64,000 nucleotides of DNA from Microbacteriaceae bacterium PS02070 (GTDB taxonomy: Bacteria; Actinomycetota; Actinomycetes; Actinomycetales; Microbacteriaceae): contig JASCPE010000007.1 of NCBI GenBank assembly GCA_029959865.1, forward strand, positions 1 to 64,000, in the 5' to 3' direction. Both the position numbers and the translations under genes were made by a program. Positions 1-9,371 of this stretch are shown here, one piece after another. The notes beneath the pieces are model-generated. The model was given only the letters and a program-made list of their open reading frames with translations, was not told the origin of the DNA and did not search any database. Each line of letters starts with the position of its first letter. Within the stretch, counting starts at the first letter, position 1.

Positions 1-1409
1 CGTTCACGGTGTCGAACACGGGCAATGTGACGTTGGATGGTGTCTCGGTTGAGGATCCGATGGTGGGTCTGTCTGAGCTGTCGTATGAGTGGCCGGGTGT
101 TGAGGGTGTCCTCGCTCCGGGTGAGACGGTGACGGCGACGGCGACGTATACGTTGACGCAGGCTGACGTGGATGCTGGGTCGGTGGAGAACGCGGCGACT
201 GCGTCGGGTAACCCGCCGACGGGTGAGCCCGTCGAGGAGCCGGGTGAGGAGATCGTCCCGATCGAATCCGCTCCAGCCATCACCCTGGTCAAGTCGAGCT
301 CGTACGACGGCGCCTCGATCGCGGGCGACACGATCACCTACAGCTTCACCTTCACCAACTCCGGCAACGTCACGCTCGACGGCGTGACGATCTCGGACGA
401 ACTGGCTGGCCTCTCGGCCGTGACCTACGACTTCCCGACAGCTGAGGGTGTCCTCGCTCCGGGCGAGACGGGGACCGCGACGGCGACCTACGTGATCACG
501 CAAGATGACGTGGACGCTGGTCAGGTGGACAACCACGCCACAGTGACGGGTAACCCGCCGTCAGGCGATCCGGTGACGGCCGACGACTCCGACGTCGTGC
601 CGATGCATCCCGAGCCGGCACTGAGCCTGGAAAAGACGGGAGTGCTCAACGGTGCCGTCGTCGGCGACACGATCGATTACACGTTCGTTCTTGCGAACAC
701 CGGAAACGTCACGCTCTCGGATCTCCTGATCAATGATCCTCTGCCTGGTCTCGGCGAGATCGTTTACGGCGCCTGGCCGGGTGCCGACCAGATCCTCCGT
801 CCGGGGGAGTCGGTCACTGCGACCGCGGTGTACACACTCACACAGGCGGACATTGACGCCGGTCAGGTGTACAACCCCGCGACTGCGACGGGAATCCCAG
901 CGTCCGGCGGCGAAGTGACAGCGTCGGACGAGGTGACCGTGCCAATCGCGCAGAGCTCGGGCATTGCGCTTGAAAAGACCGCGAAGGCGGACGATGCGGC
1001 CGAGGTGGGGGACACCATCACCTACTCGTTCGTCGCGACCAACACCGGAAGTGTGACCCTTACCGGGGTCGCCGTGGTCGATGAGCTGCCTGGTCTGTCT
1101 GCGCTCGCCTACGGTGCGTGGCCAGGGCAACCGGGAGTGCTCGCACCGGGCGAGCAGATCACGGCCACAGCGACCTATGTCATCACGGCGGCAGATGTTT
1201 CCCGCGGCGAGGTCGTCAACTCGGCGACAGTGAAGGGCAACCCGCCGGCGGGGGAGCCCACCGCGGATGAGAGCACAGTCACTGTCAAGACCGGTCAGCT
1301 ACCCTCGACGGGTGGCCAGCTCGACCTGGCCCTGCCCATCGGCGCGGGTCTGCTCGTTCTGATCGGACTTGGACTCCTCCTTGTGAGCCGGAGAAAGAAG
1401 CACGTATGA
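1..1409 (+). CDS. LPXTG-anchored DUF11-type repeat surface protein (5' end missing)
   Basis: The reading frame is open to the left window edge, so this is the C-terminal part of a longer cell-wall protein. It shows four copies of a roughly 114-residue module, each beginning with a TNxGNVTL-like motif; the AAC codons of these motifs fall at 15, 357, 696 and 1041. Modules alternate a GNVTL strand, a WPG...LAPGE..TATA segment and a T..DVDAG..xNxATxxGNPP segment, as in DUF11/isopeptide-type beta-sandwich adhesin domains. The C-terminus has a sortase signal LPSTGG, a hydrophobic helix (ALPIGAGLLVLIGLGLLLV) and the tail SRRKKHV. Family knowledge says such proteins are attached to peptidoglycan by sortase; the ligand is unknown. 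The following lipoprotein gene overlaps the stop by 4 bases (ATGA), so the two are probably coupled. Codon use in the first module differs from the others. Confidence 0.85.
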   Translation, partial: FTVSNTGNVTLDGVSVEDPMVGLSELSYEWPGVEGVLAPGETVTATATYTLTQADVDAGSVENAATASGNPPTGEPVEEPGEEIVPIESAPAITLVKSSSYDGASIAGDTITYSFTFTNSGNVTLDGVTISDELAGLSAVTYDFPTAEGVLAPGETGTATATYVITQDDVDAGQVDNHATVTGNPPSGDPVTADDSDVVPMHPEPALSLEKTGVLNGAVVGDTIDYTFVLANTGNVTLSDLLINDPLPGLGEIVYGAWPGADQILRPGESVTATAVYTLTQADIDAGQVYNPATATGIPASGGEVTASDEVTVPIAQSSGIALEKTAKADDAAEVGDTITYSFVATNTGSVTLTGVAVVDELPGLSALAYGAWPGQPGVLAPGEQITATATYVITAADVSRGEVVNSATVKGNPPAGEPTADESTVTVKTGQLPSTGGQLDLALPIGAGLLVLIGLGLLLVSRRKKHV

Positions 1410-1843
1410 CAAACCCGCATCCGCTCGTACGCCTGTTCGTTGGTGCGACGGTGGCGACGGTGGTGGGCCTCGGCGTCGTCGGATGTTCCGGCGAGGCTGA
1501 GCCTGATCCCACGTCCACGCGCACCGACCTGATCGCAATTGACGATCAGCCCGGTTCCGTCGACGGGTACACCGGTGCCCGCGAGGACGTCGAAGTCGAG
1601 CGCTGCGAACGCAGCGGTGACGCGGTCGATGTGGCAGGAGTGATCTCGAACCCGACGGACGTCACGCAGAACTACCGCATTTACGTGTCGCTTCTTGAAG
1701 ACGATGACACGACCGCGTTGGTTCAGAAAGATGTCACCGAGGTTGCCGCCGGCGCAACGAGCGACTGGGAAGTCGCGATTGACGTGCCAGCCGAAGACTT
1801 CGAGTGCGTGTTGCGGGTCGAGCGATTCGCCGCCGAAGGCTAG
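1406..1843 (+). CDS. small secreted lipoprotein, FxLYD-like
   Basis: A 145-residue protein with an N-terminal hydrophobic helix ending in a lipobox (GVVGC, Cys27), so it should be lipidated and held on the outer face of the membrane. The mature part, from about residue 52, reads as a small beta domain (VEVERCERSG..., ...VAGVISNPTDVTQNYRIYVS...) resembling FxLYD-type domains that describe conserved 'new formation of bonds between segments' in lipoproteins. Two cysteines at about 70 and 135 could form a disulfide. It starts inside the stop codon of the LPXTG protein gene and probably is translated with it. The precise role is unknown; the association with a sortase substrate suggests a cell-envelope function. 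The FxLYD assignment is by eye only. Confidence 0.7.
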   Translation: MTNPHPLVRLFVGATVATVVGLGVVGCSGEAEPDPTSTRTDLIAIDDQPGSVDGYTGAREDVEVERCERSGDAVDVAGVISNPTDVTQNYRIYVSLLEDDDTTALVQKDVTEVAAGATSDWEVAIDVPAEDFECVLRVERFAAEG

Positions 1844-1898
1844 ACCGCTTCTCCTGCGTAGGCTCACGGGACTCACAGGGAAAACCTTCTCTCTCGGT

Positions 1899-1927
1899 TT
1901 GCGACACGCCCGGGATGCACGTAGACT
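1899..1927 (+). promoter_or_regulatory. probable sigma-A promoter of the S10 operon
   Basis: TTGCGA (1899-1904) and TAGACT (1922-1927) are separated by 17 bases, close to the housekeeping sigma consensus. It lies about 300 bases upstream of rpsJ and downstream of the lipoprotein gene, which fits the main promoter of the ribosomal superoperon. Confidence 0.7.
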
Positions 1928-2232
1928 ATTGAGGTTCCACATTTCGACGCCGCCTCGGTGTGCGTCGGATCACTGCCAGGGCAGTGCATAGGCGGCGCGG
2001 ATGCGTCAGGGCCTAGGCCGCGGGCAGCAGAACACCAAATACCCCCCGAGTCTCTTCGTTCGTTCGCGCGTGCGCGGAGCCGGGAAACCGCGGAACTTCC
2101 GCGGGTTGACATCAAAACAGTGGTGCAGCATCCGGAGCGTTTGCCCCGGGAAGTGCCCGGCGCAAACGCGCCACGTGCGTCCAATGCCCCCGAACCCGGT
2201 GCGGTACGACGCGGAAAGAGAGTGAGCAGACT
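1928..2232 (+). other. long untranslated leader of the S10 operon
   Basis: About 300 bases separate the promoter from rpsJ. No convincing gene is present. The leader contains a short perfect hairpin, CCGCGG (2088-2093) and CCGCGG (2099-2104) around a 5-base loop. S10 operons of other bacteria are controlled through leader structures bound by a ribosomal protein (L4 in gamma-proteobacteria); whether this leader does anything similar is inference. Confidence 0.45.
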
Positions 2233-2541
2233 ATGGCGGGACAGAAGATCCGCATTCGCCTGAAGTCGTACGATCACGAGGTCATCGACACATCGGCGCG
2301 CAAGATCGTCGACACTGTGATCCGTGCAGGTGCGACGGTGGTGGGCCCCGTGCCCCTTCCGACCGAGAAGAACGTCGTGTGCGTCATCCGGTCGCCCCAC
2401 AAGTACAAGGACAGCCGCGAGCACTTCGAGATGCGCACCCACAAGCGCCTCATCGACATCATCGACCCGACGCCCAAGGCTGTCGACTCGCTGATGCGTC
2501 TCGACCTCCCGGCCGATGTCAACATCGAGATCAAGCTCTGA
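2233..2541 (+). CDS. rpsJ: 30S ribosomal protein S10
   Basis: Protein S10 of the small ribosomal subunit, 102 residues, the normal family length. The sequence from [14 protein letters not shown] to the C-terminal VNIEIKL matches S10 along its full length. S10 sits in the 30S head and, as NusE, also joins the transcription antitermination complex. It is the first gene of the superoperon, preceded by a GAAAGAGAG ribosome binding site and a long leader. rplC follows after 8 bases. Confidence 0.97.
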   Translation: MAGQKIRIRLKSYDHEVIDTSARKIVDTVIRAGATVVGPVPLPTEKNVVCVIRSPHKYKDSREHFEMRTHKRLIDIIDPTPKAVDSLMRLDLPADVNIEIKL

Positions 2542-2549
2542 GGTTCGTC

Positions 2550-3206
2550 ATGGCTGATATCAACACGAAGATTTCAAAGGGCGTGCTGGGTACCAAGCTC
2601 GGCATGACCCAGGTTTGGGACGAGCAGGGCAAGCTCGTTCCCGTCACCGTCATCGAGGTGTCGCCGAACGTGGTCACCCAGGTTCGCACGCCCGAGAAGG
2701 ACGGCTACAGCGCCGTTCAGATCTCCGCGGGTCAGATCGACCCCCGCAAGGTGACCAAGCCCCTCGAGGGCCACTTCGACGCCGCCGGGGTCACCCCGCG
2801 TCGTCACGTCACGGAGATCCGGACCGCCGACGCTGCTGACTACTCACTCGGTCAGGAGCTCACGGCTGAGGTGTTCGACGCCGGACAGCTCGTCGACGTT
2901 GTCGGCACGAGCAAGGGTAAGGGCACCGCCGGTGTCATGAAGCGCCACAACTTCAAGGGTATGGGCGCCTCCCACGGTGCTCACCGCAACCACCGCAAGC
3001 CCGGTTCGATCGGCGCCTCGGCCACTCCGAGCCGCGTCTTCAAGGGCATGCGCATGGCTGGCCGCATGGGTGGCGAGCGCGTGACCGTCCTCAACCTGAC
3101 GGTGCACGCCATCGACGCCGACAAGGGTCTGCTGCTCATCAAGGGTGCAGTGCCCGGTGCGCGTGGCCGCCTCGTTTACGTCCGCAACGCAGTGAAGGGT
3201 GCCTGA
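2550..3206 (+). CDS. rplC: 50S ribosomal protein L3
   Basis: L3 is an early-assembling protein near the peptidyl transferase centre. The 218-residue product contains the hallmark [16 protein letters not shown]-terminus and the basic central loop [19 protein letters not shown], which reaches into 23S rRNA. The ATG at 2550 was chosen because family members begin just before this GxKxGMTQ segment and because it sits 8 bases after rpsJ; an upstream in-frame extension would overlap rpsJ entirely. Second gene of the S10 operon, 2 bases before rplD. Confidence 0.96.
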   Translation: MADINTKISKGVLGTKLGMTQVWDEQGKLVPVTVIEVSPNVVTQVRTPEKDGYSAVQISAGQIDPRKVTKPLEGHFDAAGVTPRRHVTEIRTADAADYSLGQELTAEVFDAGQLVDVVGTSKGKGTAGVMKRHNFKGMGASHGAHRNHRKPGSIGASATPSRVFKGMRMAGRMGGERVTVLNLTVHAIDADKGLLLIKGAVPGARGRLVYVRNAVKGA

Positions 3207-3208
3207 TC

Positions 3209-3871
3209 ATGGCTGACTCGACTCTCGCGCTCGACGTCCACACCACCTCCGGCAAGTCCGCCGGCACGGTGCAGCTCCCCGCGGAGCTGTTCGACGTCAA
3301 GACGAACATTCCCCTCATCCACCAGGTCGTCGTCGCGCAGCTCGCGGCGGCTCGCCAGGGAACCCACTCGACCAAGCGTCGTGGCGAGGTCTCCGGTGCA
3401 GGCCGCAAGCCCTTCAAGCAGAAGGGCACGGGTAACGCCCGGCAGGGTTCCATCCGCGCGCCTCAGATGACCGGCGGTGGCATCGTCCACGGCCCGAAGC
3501 CGCGTGACTACTCGCAGCGCACGCCCAAGAAGATGGTTGCTGCAGCGCTCCTCGGAGCACTGAGCGACCGCGCTCGTGGCGAGCGTCTCCACGTCGTGGA
3601 GACCTTCGGCATCGAGGGTGCTCCGTCGACCAAGGCAGCCGCATCGGTGCTCACCGGTCTCGGCGCTATCAAGAATGTCCTGGTCGTGGTCACCCGTGAC
3701 GACGAACTGACTGCCAAGAGCGTGCGCAACCTCGGTTACGTCCACACGCTGCCGGCCGACCAGCTCAACGCGTACGACGTTCTCGTCTCCGACGACATCG
3801 TCTTCACGCAGCCGGCATTCGATGCGTTCGTCGCCGCGAAGTCCGGCACCGCAGGGAAGGAAGACAACTGA
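3209..3871 (+). CDS. rplD: 50S ribosomal protein L4
   Basis: L4 lines the polypeptide exit tunnel and in some bacteria represses its own operon. The 220-residue protein shows the conserved tunnel loop with [17 protein letters not shown] at about residues 68-84 and the C-terminal L4/L1e domain ([10 protein letters not shown]). Its stop overlaps the rplW start by one base, so the two are coupled. Length is normal for actinobacteria. Confidence 0.96.
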   Translation: MADSTLALDVHTTSGKSAGTVQLPAELFDVKTNIPLIHQVVVAQLAAARQGTHSTKRRGEVSGAGRKPFKQKGTGNARQGSIRAPQMTGGGIVHGPKPRDYSQRTPKKMVAAALLGALSDRARGERLHVVETFGIEGAPSTKAAASVLTGLGAIKNVLVVVTRDDELTAKSVRNLGYVHTLPADQLNAYDVLVSDDIVFTQPAFDAFVAAKSGTAGKEDN

Positions 3872-4167
3872 TGGCCGTCAACAAGGACCCGCGCGACATC
3901 ATCATCAAGCCGATCGTCTCTGAAAAGAGCTACGGCCTGATCGACGAGGGCAAGTACACGTTCCTCGTGGACCCGCGCGCCACCAAGACCGAGATCAAGC
4001 TCGCGATCGAGAAGATCTTCGACGTCAAGGTCGCCGCCGTCAACACGATCAACCGCGTCGGCAAGGCCCGTCGCACCCGCTTCGGCACGGGAAAGCGCAA
4101 GGACACCAAGCGCGCCATCGTGACCCTGAAGTCGGGCACCATCGACATCTTCACGGCCGTCGGCTGA
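3871..4167 (+). CDS. rplW: 50S ribosomal protein L23
   Basis: L23 surrounds the tunnel exit and is the docking site for trigger factor and SRP. The 98-residue protein carries the typical PIVSEKSY start and the [16 protein letters not shown] helix, followed by the basic extended loop [17 protein letters not shown]. The start ATG uses the last base of the rplD stop. rplB follows 26 bases later. Confidence 0.96.
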   Translation: MAVNKDPRDIIIKPIVSEKSYGLIDEGKYTFLVDPRATKTEIKLAIEKIFDVKVAAVNTINRVGKARRTRFGTGKRKDTKRAIVTLKSGTIDIFTAVG

Positions 4168-4193
4168 GGGCCTGGATAGAGGACTAGAACACA

Positions 4194-5033
4194 ATGGCTA
4201 TTCGTAAGTACAAGCCCACGACGCCGGGCCGCCGCGGCTCGTCAGTGGCTGACTTCGCTGAGATCACCCGATCGACGCCGGAGAAGTCGCTGCTACGCCC
4301 GCTCGCGAAGACCGGTGGTCGTAACAACCAGGGCCGCATCACGACCCGTCACATCGGTGGTGGACACAAGCGCCAGTACCGCGTCATCGACTTCCGTCGT
4401 GACGACAAGGACGGCGTCAACGCCAAGGTCGCTCACATCGAGTACGACCCCAACCGCACCGCCCGCATCGCACTGTTGCACTACTTCGACGGCGAGAAGC
4501 GCTACATCCTCGCGCCGAACCGCCTTCGTCAGGGCGACATCATCGAGTCGGGTGCATCGGCTGACATCAAGCCGGGCAACAACCTGCCCCTGCGTAACAT
4601 CCCGACCGGTACCGTGATCCACGCGATCGAGCTCCGCCCCGGTGGCGGCGCAAAGCTCGCGCGCTCGGCCGGAGCCGCGGTTCGCCTCGTTGCCAAGGAT
4701 GGCCCGTACGCGCAGCTTCGCCTGCCTTCGGGTGAGATCCGCAACGTCGACGCGCGGTGCCGTGCGACGATCGGCGAGGTCGGCAACGCCGAGCAGTCGA
4801 ACATCAACTGGGGCAAGGCCGGCCGTAAGCGCTGGAAGGGCGTGCGCCCGACCGTTCGTGGTGTCGCCATGAACCCGGTCGACCACCCGCACGGTGGTGG
4901 TGAAGGCAAGACCTCCGGTGGACGCCACCCGGTCACGCCGTGGGGACAGGCAGAGGGACGTACCCGCCACCCCAACAAGGAAAGCGACAAGTACATCGTC
5001 CGCCGGCGCAATGTCGGCAAGAAGCGGAAGTAG
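4194..5033 (+). CDS. rplB: 50S ribosomal protein L2
   Basis: L2 is required for subunit association and peptidyl transferase activity. The 279-residue product matches the family throughout: the N-terminal [11 protein letters not shown], the RNA-binding domain, and the C-terminal [18 protein letters not shown] loop whose histidine lies close to the catalytic centre, ending in a basic [10 protein letters not shown] tail. Start ATG at 4194 follows a short AGAGGA-type ribosome binding site. rpsS is 13 bases downstream. Confidence 0.97.
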   Translation: MAIRKYKPTTPGRRGSSVADFAEITRSTPEKSLLRPLAKTGGRNNQGRITTRHIGGGHKRQYRVIDFRRDDKDGVNAKVAHIEYDPNRTARIALLHYFDGEKRYILAPNRLRQGDIIESGASADIKPGNNLPLRNIPTGTVIHAIELRPGGGAKLARSAGAAVRLVAKDGPYAQLRLPSGEIRNVDARCRATIGEVGNAEQSNINWGKAGRKRWKGVRPTVRGVAMNPVDHPHGGGEGKTSGGRHPVTPWGQAEGRTRHPNKESDKYIVRRRNVGKKRK

Positions 5034-5046
5034 GTAGGAACCGAAG

Positions 5047-5328
5047 ATGCCTCGCAGTCTTAAGAAGGGCCCCTTCGTCGACGAACACCTGCTCCGTAAG
5101 GTGGTCGCCCAGAACGAAGCCGGCACCAAGAACGTCATCAAGACCTGGTCTCGTCGTTCGATGATCGTCCCCGCCATGCTGGGTCACACGATCGCCGTTC
5201 ACGACGGACGCAAGCACATTCCTGTGTTCGTGTCCGAGACCATGGTCGGTCACAAGCTGGGCGAGTTCGCGCCCACCCGCACCTTCCGCGGCCACGAGAA
5301 GGACGACAAGAAGGGCCGCCGCCGCTAA
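5047..5328 (+). CDS. rpsS: 30S ribosomal protein S19
   Basis: S19 forms part of the 30S head with S13. The 93-residue protein starts [16 protein letters not shown] and includes the family motifs [11 protein letters not shown] and [13 protein letters not shown]; length is standard. It lies between rplB and rplV as in nearly all bacteria. The 36-base gap to rplV holds that gene's strong AGAGGAGGA ribosome binding site. Confidence 0.97.
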   Translation: MPRSLKKGPFVDEHLLRKVVAQNEAGTKNVIKTWSRRSMIVPAMLGHTIAVHDGRKHIPVFVSETMVGHKLGEFAPTRTFRGHEKDDKKGRRR

Positions 5329-5364
5329 GCGGTGGTGTCCGGAGAGGATAAGAGGAGGAAAGTC

Positions 5365-5760
5365 ATGGTGGATTCCATCGCACGCGTGAAGCACATTCGC
5401 GTGACCCCTCAGAAGGCTCGTCGTGTCGTCGCGCTCATTAAGGGCAAGCAGGCGCAGGAGGCCTTGGCCATCCTGAAGTTCGCGCCGCAGGGTGCGAGTG
5501 AGCCGATCTACAAGCTCGTTGCCTCGGCGATCGCGAACGCACGTGTCGCGGCCGACAAGGACGGCGAGTACTTGGACGAGCAGGACCTGTACGTGAAGAA
5601 CGCGTATGTCGACGAGGGCACGACGCTCAAGCGTTTCCGCCCCCGCGCCCAGGGCCGTGCATCGCAGATCAAGAAGCGCACGAGCCACATCACGGTCGAA
5701 CTGGCCACGCCCGAGGTTGCTGAAGCCTCGGCGACGAGCAACAAGAAGGCGAGCAAGTAA
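5365..5760 (+). CDS. rplV: 50S ribosomal protein L22
   Basis: L22 lines the exit tunnel and contacts all 23S rRNA domains. The start ATG at 5365 was preferred to an upstream GTG at 5332 because an AGAGGAGGA site lies 5 bases before it and family proteins begin just ahead of [14 protein letters not shown]. The product is 131 residues; the last 20 or so ([19 protein letters not shown]) form a low-complexity tail beyond the conserved RTSHITVEL core, a common actinobacterial feature. The stop overlaps the rpsC start by one base. Confidence 0.95.
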   Translation: MVDSIARVKHIRVTPQKARRVVALIKGKQAQEALAILKFAPQGASEPIYKLVASAIANARVAADKDGEYLDEQDLYVKNAYVDEGTTLKRFRPRAQGRASQIKKRTSHITVELATPEVAEASATSNKKASK

Positions 5761-6505
5761 TGGGACAGAAAGTCAGCCCCTACGGCTTCCGCCTCGGCAT
5801 CACGACGGACCACGTGTCCCGTTGGTTCTCGGACTCCAACAAGCCGGGCCAGCGCTACGCCGACTACGTGGCCGAGGACGTCAAGATCCGCAAGCTCCTG
5901 CAGTCGAACCTCGACCGCGCGGGCATCAGCCGGATCGAGATCGAGCGCACCAAGGACCGTGTGCGCGTCGACATCCACACCGCCCGTCCGGGCATCGTGA
6001 TCGGTCGCCGTGGCGCCGAGGCTGAGCGCATTCGCGCTGACCTCGAGAAGCTCACCGGCAAGCAGATCCAGCTGAACATCCTCGAGGTGAAGAACCCCGA
6101 GGCAGATGCTCAGCTGGTCGCGCAGGGCATCGCTGAGCAGCTCAGCGCTCGCGTGGCGTTCCGCCGCGCGATGCGCAAGGGCCTCCAGGGTGCGCAGCGC
6201 GCCGGCGCCAAGGGCGTCCGGATCCAGGTTTCGGGCCGCCTCGGTGGCGCTGAAATGAGCCGTTCGGAGTTCTACCGCGAGGGTCGTGTGCCGCTGCACA
6301 CACTGCGCGCGAACATCGACTACGGCTTCTACGAGGCCAAGACGACCTTCGGTCGTATCGGCGTCAAGGTCTGGATCTACAAGGGCGACCTCACCAACAA
6401 GGAACTCGCGCGTGAGCAGGCAGGGCAGAAGCCCTCCCGCGAACGCAGTGACCGCCGCCGTGGTCCTCGCAACGAGGCCCCGGTCGCAGAAGGAGCGTCT
6501 GCCTG

Positions 6506-6506
<1 letters not shown>
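5760..6506 (+). CDS. rpsC: 30S ribosomal protein S3
   Basis: S3 lies at the mRNA entry channel and takes part in helicase activity of the 30S subunit. The 248-residue product begins [18 protein letters not shown], has the type-2 KH domain with [15 protein letters not shown] at about residues 79-93 and the C-terminal domain ([33 protein letters not shown], core of the family). A charged [13 protein letters not shown] tail follows. One-base overlaps join it to rplV and rplP. Confidence 0.96.
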
Positions 6507-6924
<418 letters not shown>

Positions 6925-6925
<1 letters not shown>

Positions 6926-7239
6926 TGGCTGTCGGCACCAAGACGCTCGCACCGAGCGAGCTCGATACGTTCGAAGACCAGCGCCTCGTCGAGGAGCTGC
7001 GCCGCGCCAAGGAAGAGCTGTTCAACCTGCGCTTCCAGTCGGCGACCGGCCAGCTCGACAGCCACGGCCGCATCCGTGCGGTCAAGCGCGACATCGCGCG
7101 GCTGTACACCGTCATTCGCGAGCGTGAGCTTGGCATCCGTGCCACGCCCGCTCCGACCGAGACGGCGACGAAGGCCAAGAAGAGCAAGGCGAAGAAGGCG
7201 GACGAGTCCGCTGACGCCGTGAAGGAAGAGGCCGAGTAA
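6925..7239 (+). CDS. rpmC: 50S ribosomal protein L29 with C-terminal extension
   Basis: L29 sits next to L23 at the tunnel exit. The conserved core, about residues 8-75 ([20 protein letters not shown] to VIRERELGI), is followed by some 28 residues of Ala/Lys/Glu-rich sequence ([20 protein letters not shown]), making the product 104 residues against the usual 65-80. The tail is probably disordered and near the nascent-chain exit; its role is unknown. One-base overlaps join it to rplP and rpsQ. Confidence 0.95.
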
Positions 7240-7571
7240 TGGCTGAGACCAAGGACCAGAAGGCCACCGAGGCCACGGAGGTCGTCGAGCACGCAGAACA
7301 CGACGTGCGCGACCCCAACGCCCGTGGTTACCGCAAGGCCCGCCGCGGTTACGTCGTCAGCGACAAGATGGACAAGACCATCGTCGTCGAGGTCGAGGAC
7401 CGCGTGAAGCACCCGCTGTACGGCAAGGTCATGCGTCGCACCTCGAAGGTCAAGGCGCACGACGAGTCCAACTCGGCCGGCATCGGTGACCTCGTCATCA
7501 TCAACGAGACCCGTCCGCTGAGCGCTACCAAGCGCTGGCGCCTCGTGGAGATTCTGGAGAAGGCCAAGTGA
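7239..7571 (+). CDS. rpsQ: 30S ribosomal protein S17 with N-terminal extension
   Basis: S17 is a primary 16S rRNA binding protein with an OB fold. The conserved portion starts at about residue 29 ([20 protein letters not shown]) and ends [20 protein letters not shown]. The first 28 residues ([20 protein letters not shown]) are an acidic low-complexity extension typical of actinobacteria. The stop overlaps the GTG start of rplN by 4 bases. Confidence 0.95.
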   Translation: MAETKDQKATEATEVVEHAEHDVRDPNARGYRKARRGYVVSDKMDKTIVVEVEDRVKHPLYGKVMRRTSKVKAHDESNSAGIGDLVIINETRPLSATKRWRLVEILEKAK

Positions 7572-7936
7572 TTCAGACCGAGTCCCGCATCAAGGTCGCC
7601 GACAACACGGGCGCCAAGGAGCTGCTCACCATCCGCGTGCTCGGTGGTTCCAACCGCCGTTACGCCGGATTGGGTGACACCATCGTGGCAACCGTCAAGG
7701 ACGCGATCCCTGGTGGCAACGTCAAGAAGGGCGACGTCGTCAAGGCGGTCGTCGTTCGCACAGTCAAGGAGACCCGTCGTCCCGATGGGTCCTACATCAA
7801 GTTCGACGAGAACGCAGCCGTCATCCTGAAGGCAGACGGGGAGCCCCGTGGCACCCGCATCTTCGGGCCGGTCGGTCGCGAGCTTCGTGACAAGAAGTTC
7901 ATGAAGATCGTCTCGTTGGCCCCGGAGGTCATCTGA
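7568..7936 (+). CDS. rplN: 50S ribosomal protein L14
   Basis: L14 lies at the subunit interface. The 122-residue product is the exact family length and begins with GTG (translated [19 protein letters not shown]), ending in [12 protein letters not shown]. The GTGA overlap with rpsQ means the S10 and spc operons are joined without a gap, so read-through from the S10 promoter is likely. No internal promoter was recognised here. Confidence 0.97.
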   Translation: MIQTESRIKVADNTGAKELLTIRVLGGSNRRYAGLGDTIVATVKDAIPGGNVKKGDVVKAVVVRTVKETRRPDGSYIKFDENAAVILKADGEPRGTRIFGPVGRELRDKKFMKIVSLAPEVI

Positions 7937-7938
7937 TC

Positions 7939-8298
7939 ATGGCGAACATCAAGAAGGGTGACCTGGTTCAGGTCATCTCGGGCCCCAAGCCCGAGCGCGG
8001 CGGAGACCGCGGCAAGCAGGGCAAGGTCCTCGAGGTCCTTGTCGAGCAGGACCGTGTGATCGTCGAAGGCGTGAACTACGTCACCAAGCACAACCGCGTG
8101 GGCCAGTCCCAGCGCGGAAGCAAGACGGGCGGCATCGAAACGATGGAAGCCCCGATTCACATTTCGAACGTCGCCCTGGTCGACCCCGAGACGAAGAAGC
8201 CGACCCGTATCGGCCGTCGCGTTGAGGAGCAGACCAAGGATGGCGTCAAGCGCACCGTTCGTGTGCGTTTCGCGAAGAAGAGCGGTAAGGACCTCTGA
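7939..8298 (+). CDS. rplX: 50S ribosomal protein L24
   Basis: L24 is an assembly initiator with a KOW domain. The 119-residue protein has the KOW segment [26 protein letters not shown] near the start, the [11 protein letters not shown] motif and the C-terminal [12 protein letters not shown]. It starts 2 bases after rplN and ends in a one-base overlap with rplE. Confidence 0.96.
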   Translation: MANIKKGDLVQVISGPKPERGGDRGKQGKVLEVLVEQDRVIVEGVNYVTKHNRVGQSQRGSKTGGIETMEAPIHISNVALVDPETKKPTRIGRRVEEQTKDGVKRTVRVRFAKKSGKDL

Positions 8299-8888
8299 TG
8301 AGCACCACCACTGCCGCGGCGGCTGGCAAGATCCAGCCCCGCCTGAAGCAGAAGTACCAAGGCGAGATCAAGAAGGCTCTGCAGGATGAGTTCGGTTACA
8401 CGAACGTCATGCAGATTCCGAGCTTGGTCAAGGTTGTCGTCAACACCGGTGTCGGTGAGGCAGCTCGCGACAGCAAGGTGATCGACGGCGCGGTTGCTGA
8501 CCTCGTCAAGATCACCGGCCAGAAGCCGATCGTCACGAAGGCCCGCAAGTCGATCGCGCAGTTCAAGCTGCGTGAAGGACAGGCCATCGGCGCGCACGTC
8601 ACCCTCCGCGGTGACCGCGCGTGGGAGTTCGTCGACCGTCTCGTCAACCTCGCCCTGCCGCGCATCCGCGACTTCCGCGGCCTGTCGCCCAAGCAGTTCG
8701 ATGGGCACGGCAACTACACCTTCGGTCTCCAGGAGCAGTCCGTGTTCCACGAGATCGACCAGGACAAGATCGACCGCGTCCGCGGCTTCGACATCACTGT
8801 CGTCACCACCGCGAAGACCGATGACGAGGGACGCGCACTCCTGCGCCAGCTCGGATTCCCCTTCAAGGCGGACGACGCACAGAACTGA
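8298..8888 (+). CDS. rplE: 50S ribosomal protein L5
   Basis: L5 binds 5S rRNA and contacts the P-site tRNA in the central protuberance. The 196-residue protein shows the family motifs [18 protein letters not shown], the [18 protein letters not shown] loop and [19 protein letters not shown]. An extra 12 residues at the N-terminus ([12 protein letters not shown]) precede the usual start. The next gene is rpsH; rpsN, often found between them, is absent. Confidence 0.96.
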   Translation: MSTTTAAAAGKIQPRLKQKYQGEIKKALQDEFGYTNVMQIPSLVKVVVNTGVGEAARDSKVIDGAVADLVKITGQKPIVTKARKSIAQFKLREGQAIGAHVTLRGDRAWEFVDRLVNLALPRIRDFRGLSPKQFDGHGNYTFGLQEQSVFHEIDQDKIDRVRGFDITVVTTAKTDDEGRALLRQLGFPFKADDAQN

Positions 8889-8890
8889 CC

Positions 8891-8904
8891 TGCCCGAAAG
8901 GGCA
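8891..8904 (+). promoter_or_regulatory. GNRA-type hairpin in the rplE-rpsH gap
   Basis: TGCCC (8891-8895) and GGGCA (8900-8904) enclose a GAAA tetraloop, forming a compact hairpin directly after the rplE stop. A second, imperfect pairing is possible between CACCACAGGT near 8906-8916 and ACCTGGTG at 8943-8950. The 78-base gap holds no gene. A role in translational control of rpsH is possible but not shown. Confidence 0.35.
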
Positions 8905-8966
8905 CACCACCACAGGTCGGCGTTCTTGTAAAGGGCGTCGAAACCTGGTGAACAAAGGAAAAACAC

Positions 8967-9365
8967 ATGACAATGACAGACCCGGTCGCAGACATGCTGA
9001 CCCGTCTGCGCAACGCGAACTCGGCGCACCACGACTCTGTGTCGCTGCCGAGTTCGAAGCTGAAGACCCACATCGCTGAGATCCTCCAGCAGGAGGGCTA
9101 CATCTCCGACTGGGAGGTCACCGAAGCACGCGTCGGCCAGACCCTCACGCTCACGCTGAAGTACGGCCCGAACCGCGAGCGGTCGATCGCCGGAATCAAG
9201 CGCGTGTCGAAGCCCGGCCTGCGCGTTTACGCGAAGTCGAACGAGCTCCCCACGGTGCTCGGTGGTCTCGGCGTCGCGATCCTGTCCACCTCCTCTGGCC
9301 TCCTCACGGACCGCCAGGCTGAGCAGAAGGGCGTCGGTGGGGAAGTCCTCGCCTACGTGTGGTGA
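8967..9365 (+). CDS. rpsH: 30S ribosomal protein S8
   Basis: S8 is a primary 16S rRNA binding protein and in E. coli represses spc operon translation. The 132-residue product is of standard length, starting [18 protein letters not shown] and ending [11 protein letters not shown], with the RNA-binding C-terminal [12 protein letters not shown]. Unlike its neighbours it is separated from the upstream gene by 78 bases and has its own AAAGGAAA site, so its translation is not coupled to rplE. Confidence 0.97.
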   Translation: MTMTDPVADMLTRLRNANSAHHDSVSLPSSKLKTHIAEILQQEGYISDWEVTEARVGQTLTLTLKYGPNRERSIAGIKRVSKPGLRVYAKSNELPTVLGGLGVAILSTSSGLLTDRQAEQKGVGGEVLAYVW

Positions 9366-9371
9366 TCTGAC

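Noticed and set aside
2106..2128. Perfect TTGACA in the S10 leader as a second promoter
   Set aside because: At the proper 17-base distance the -10 would be CATCCG, which does not fit.
2001..2225. Possible small leader gene before rpsJ
   Set aside because: Basic, non-conserved-looking sequence with no good ribosome binding site; the region is better seen as a leader.
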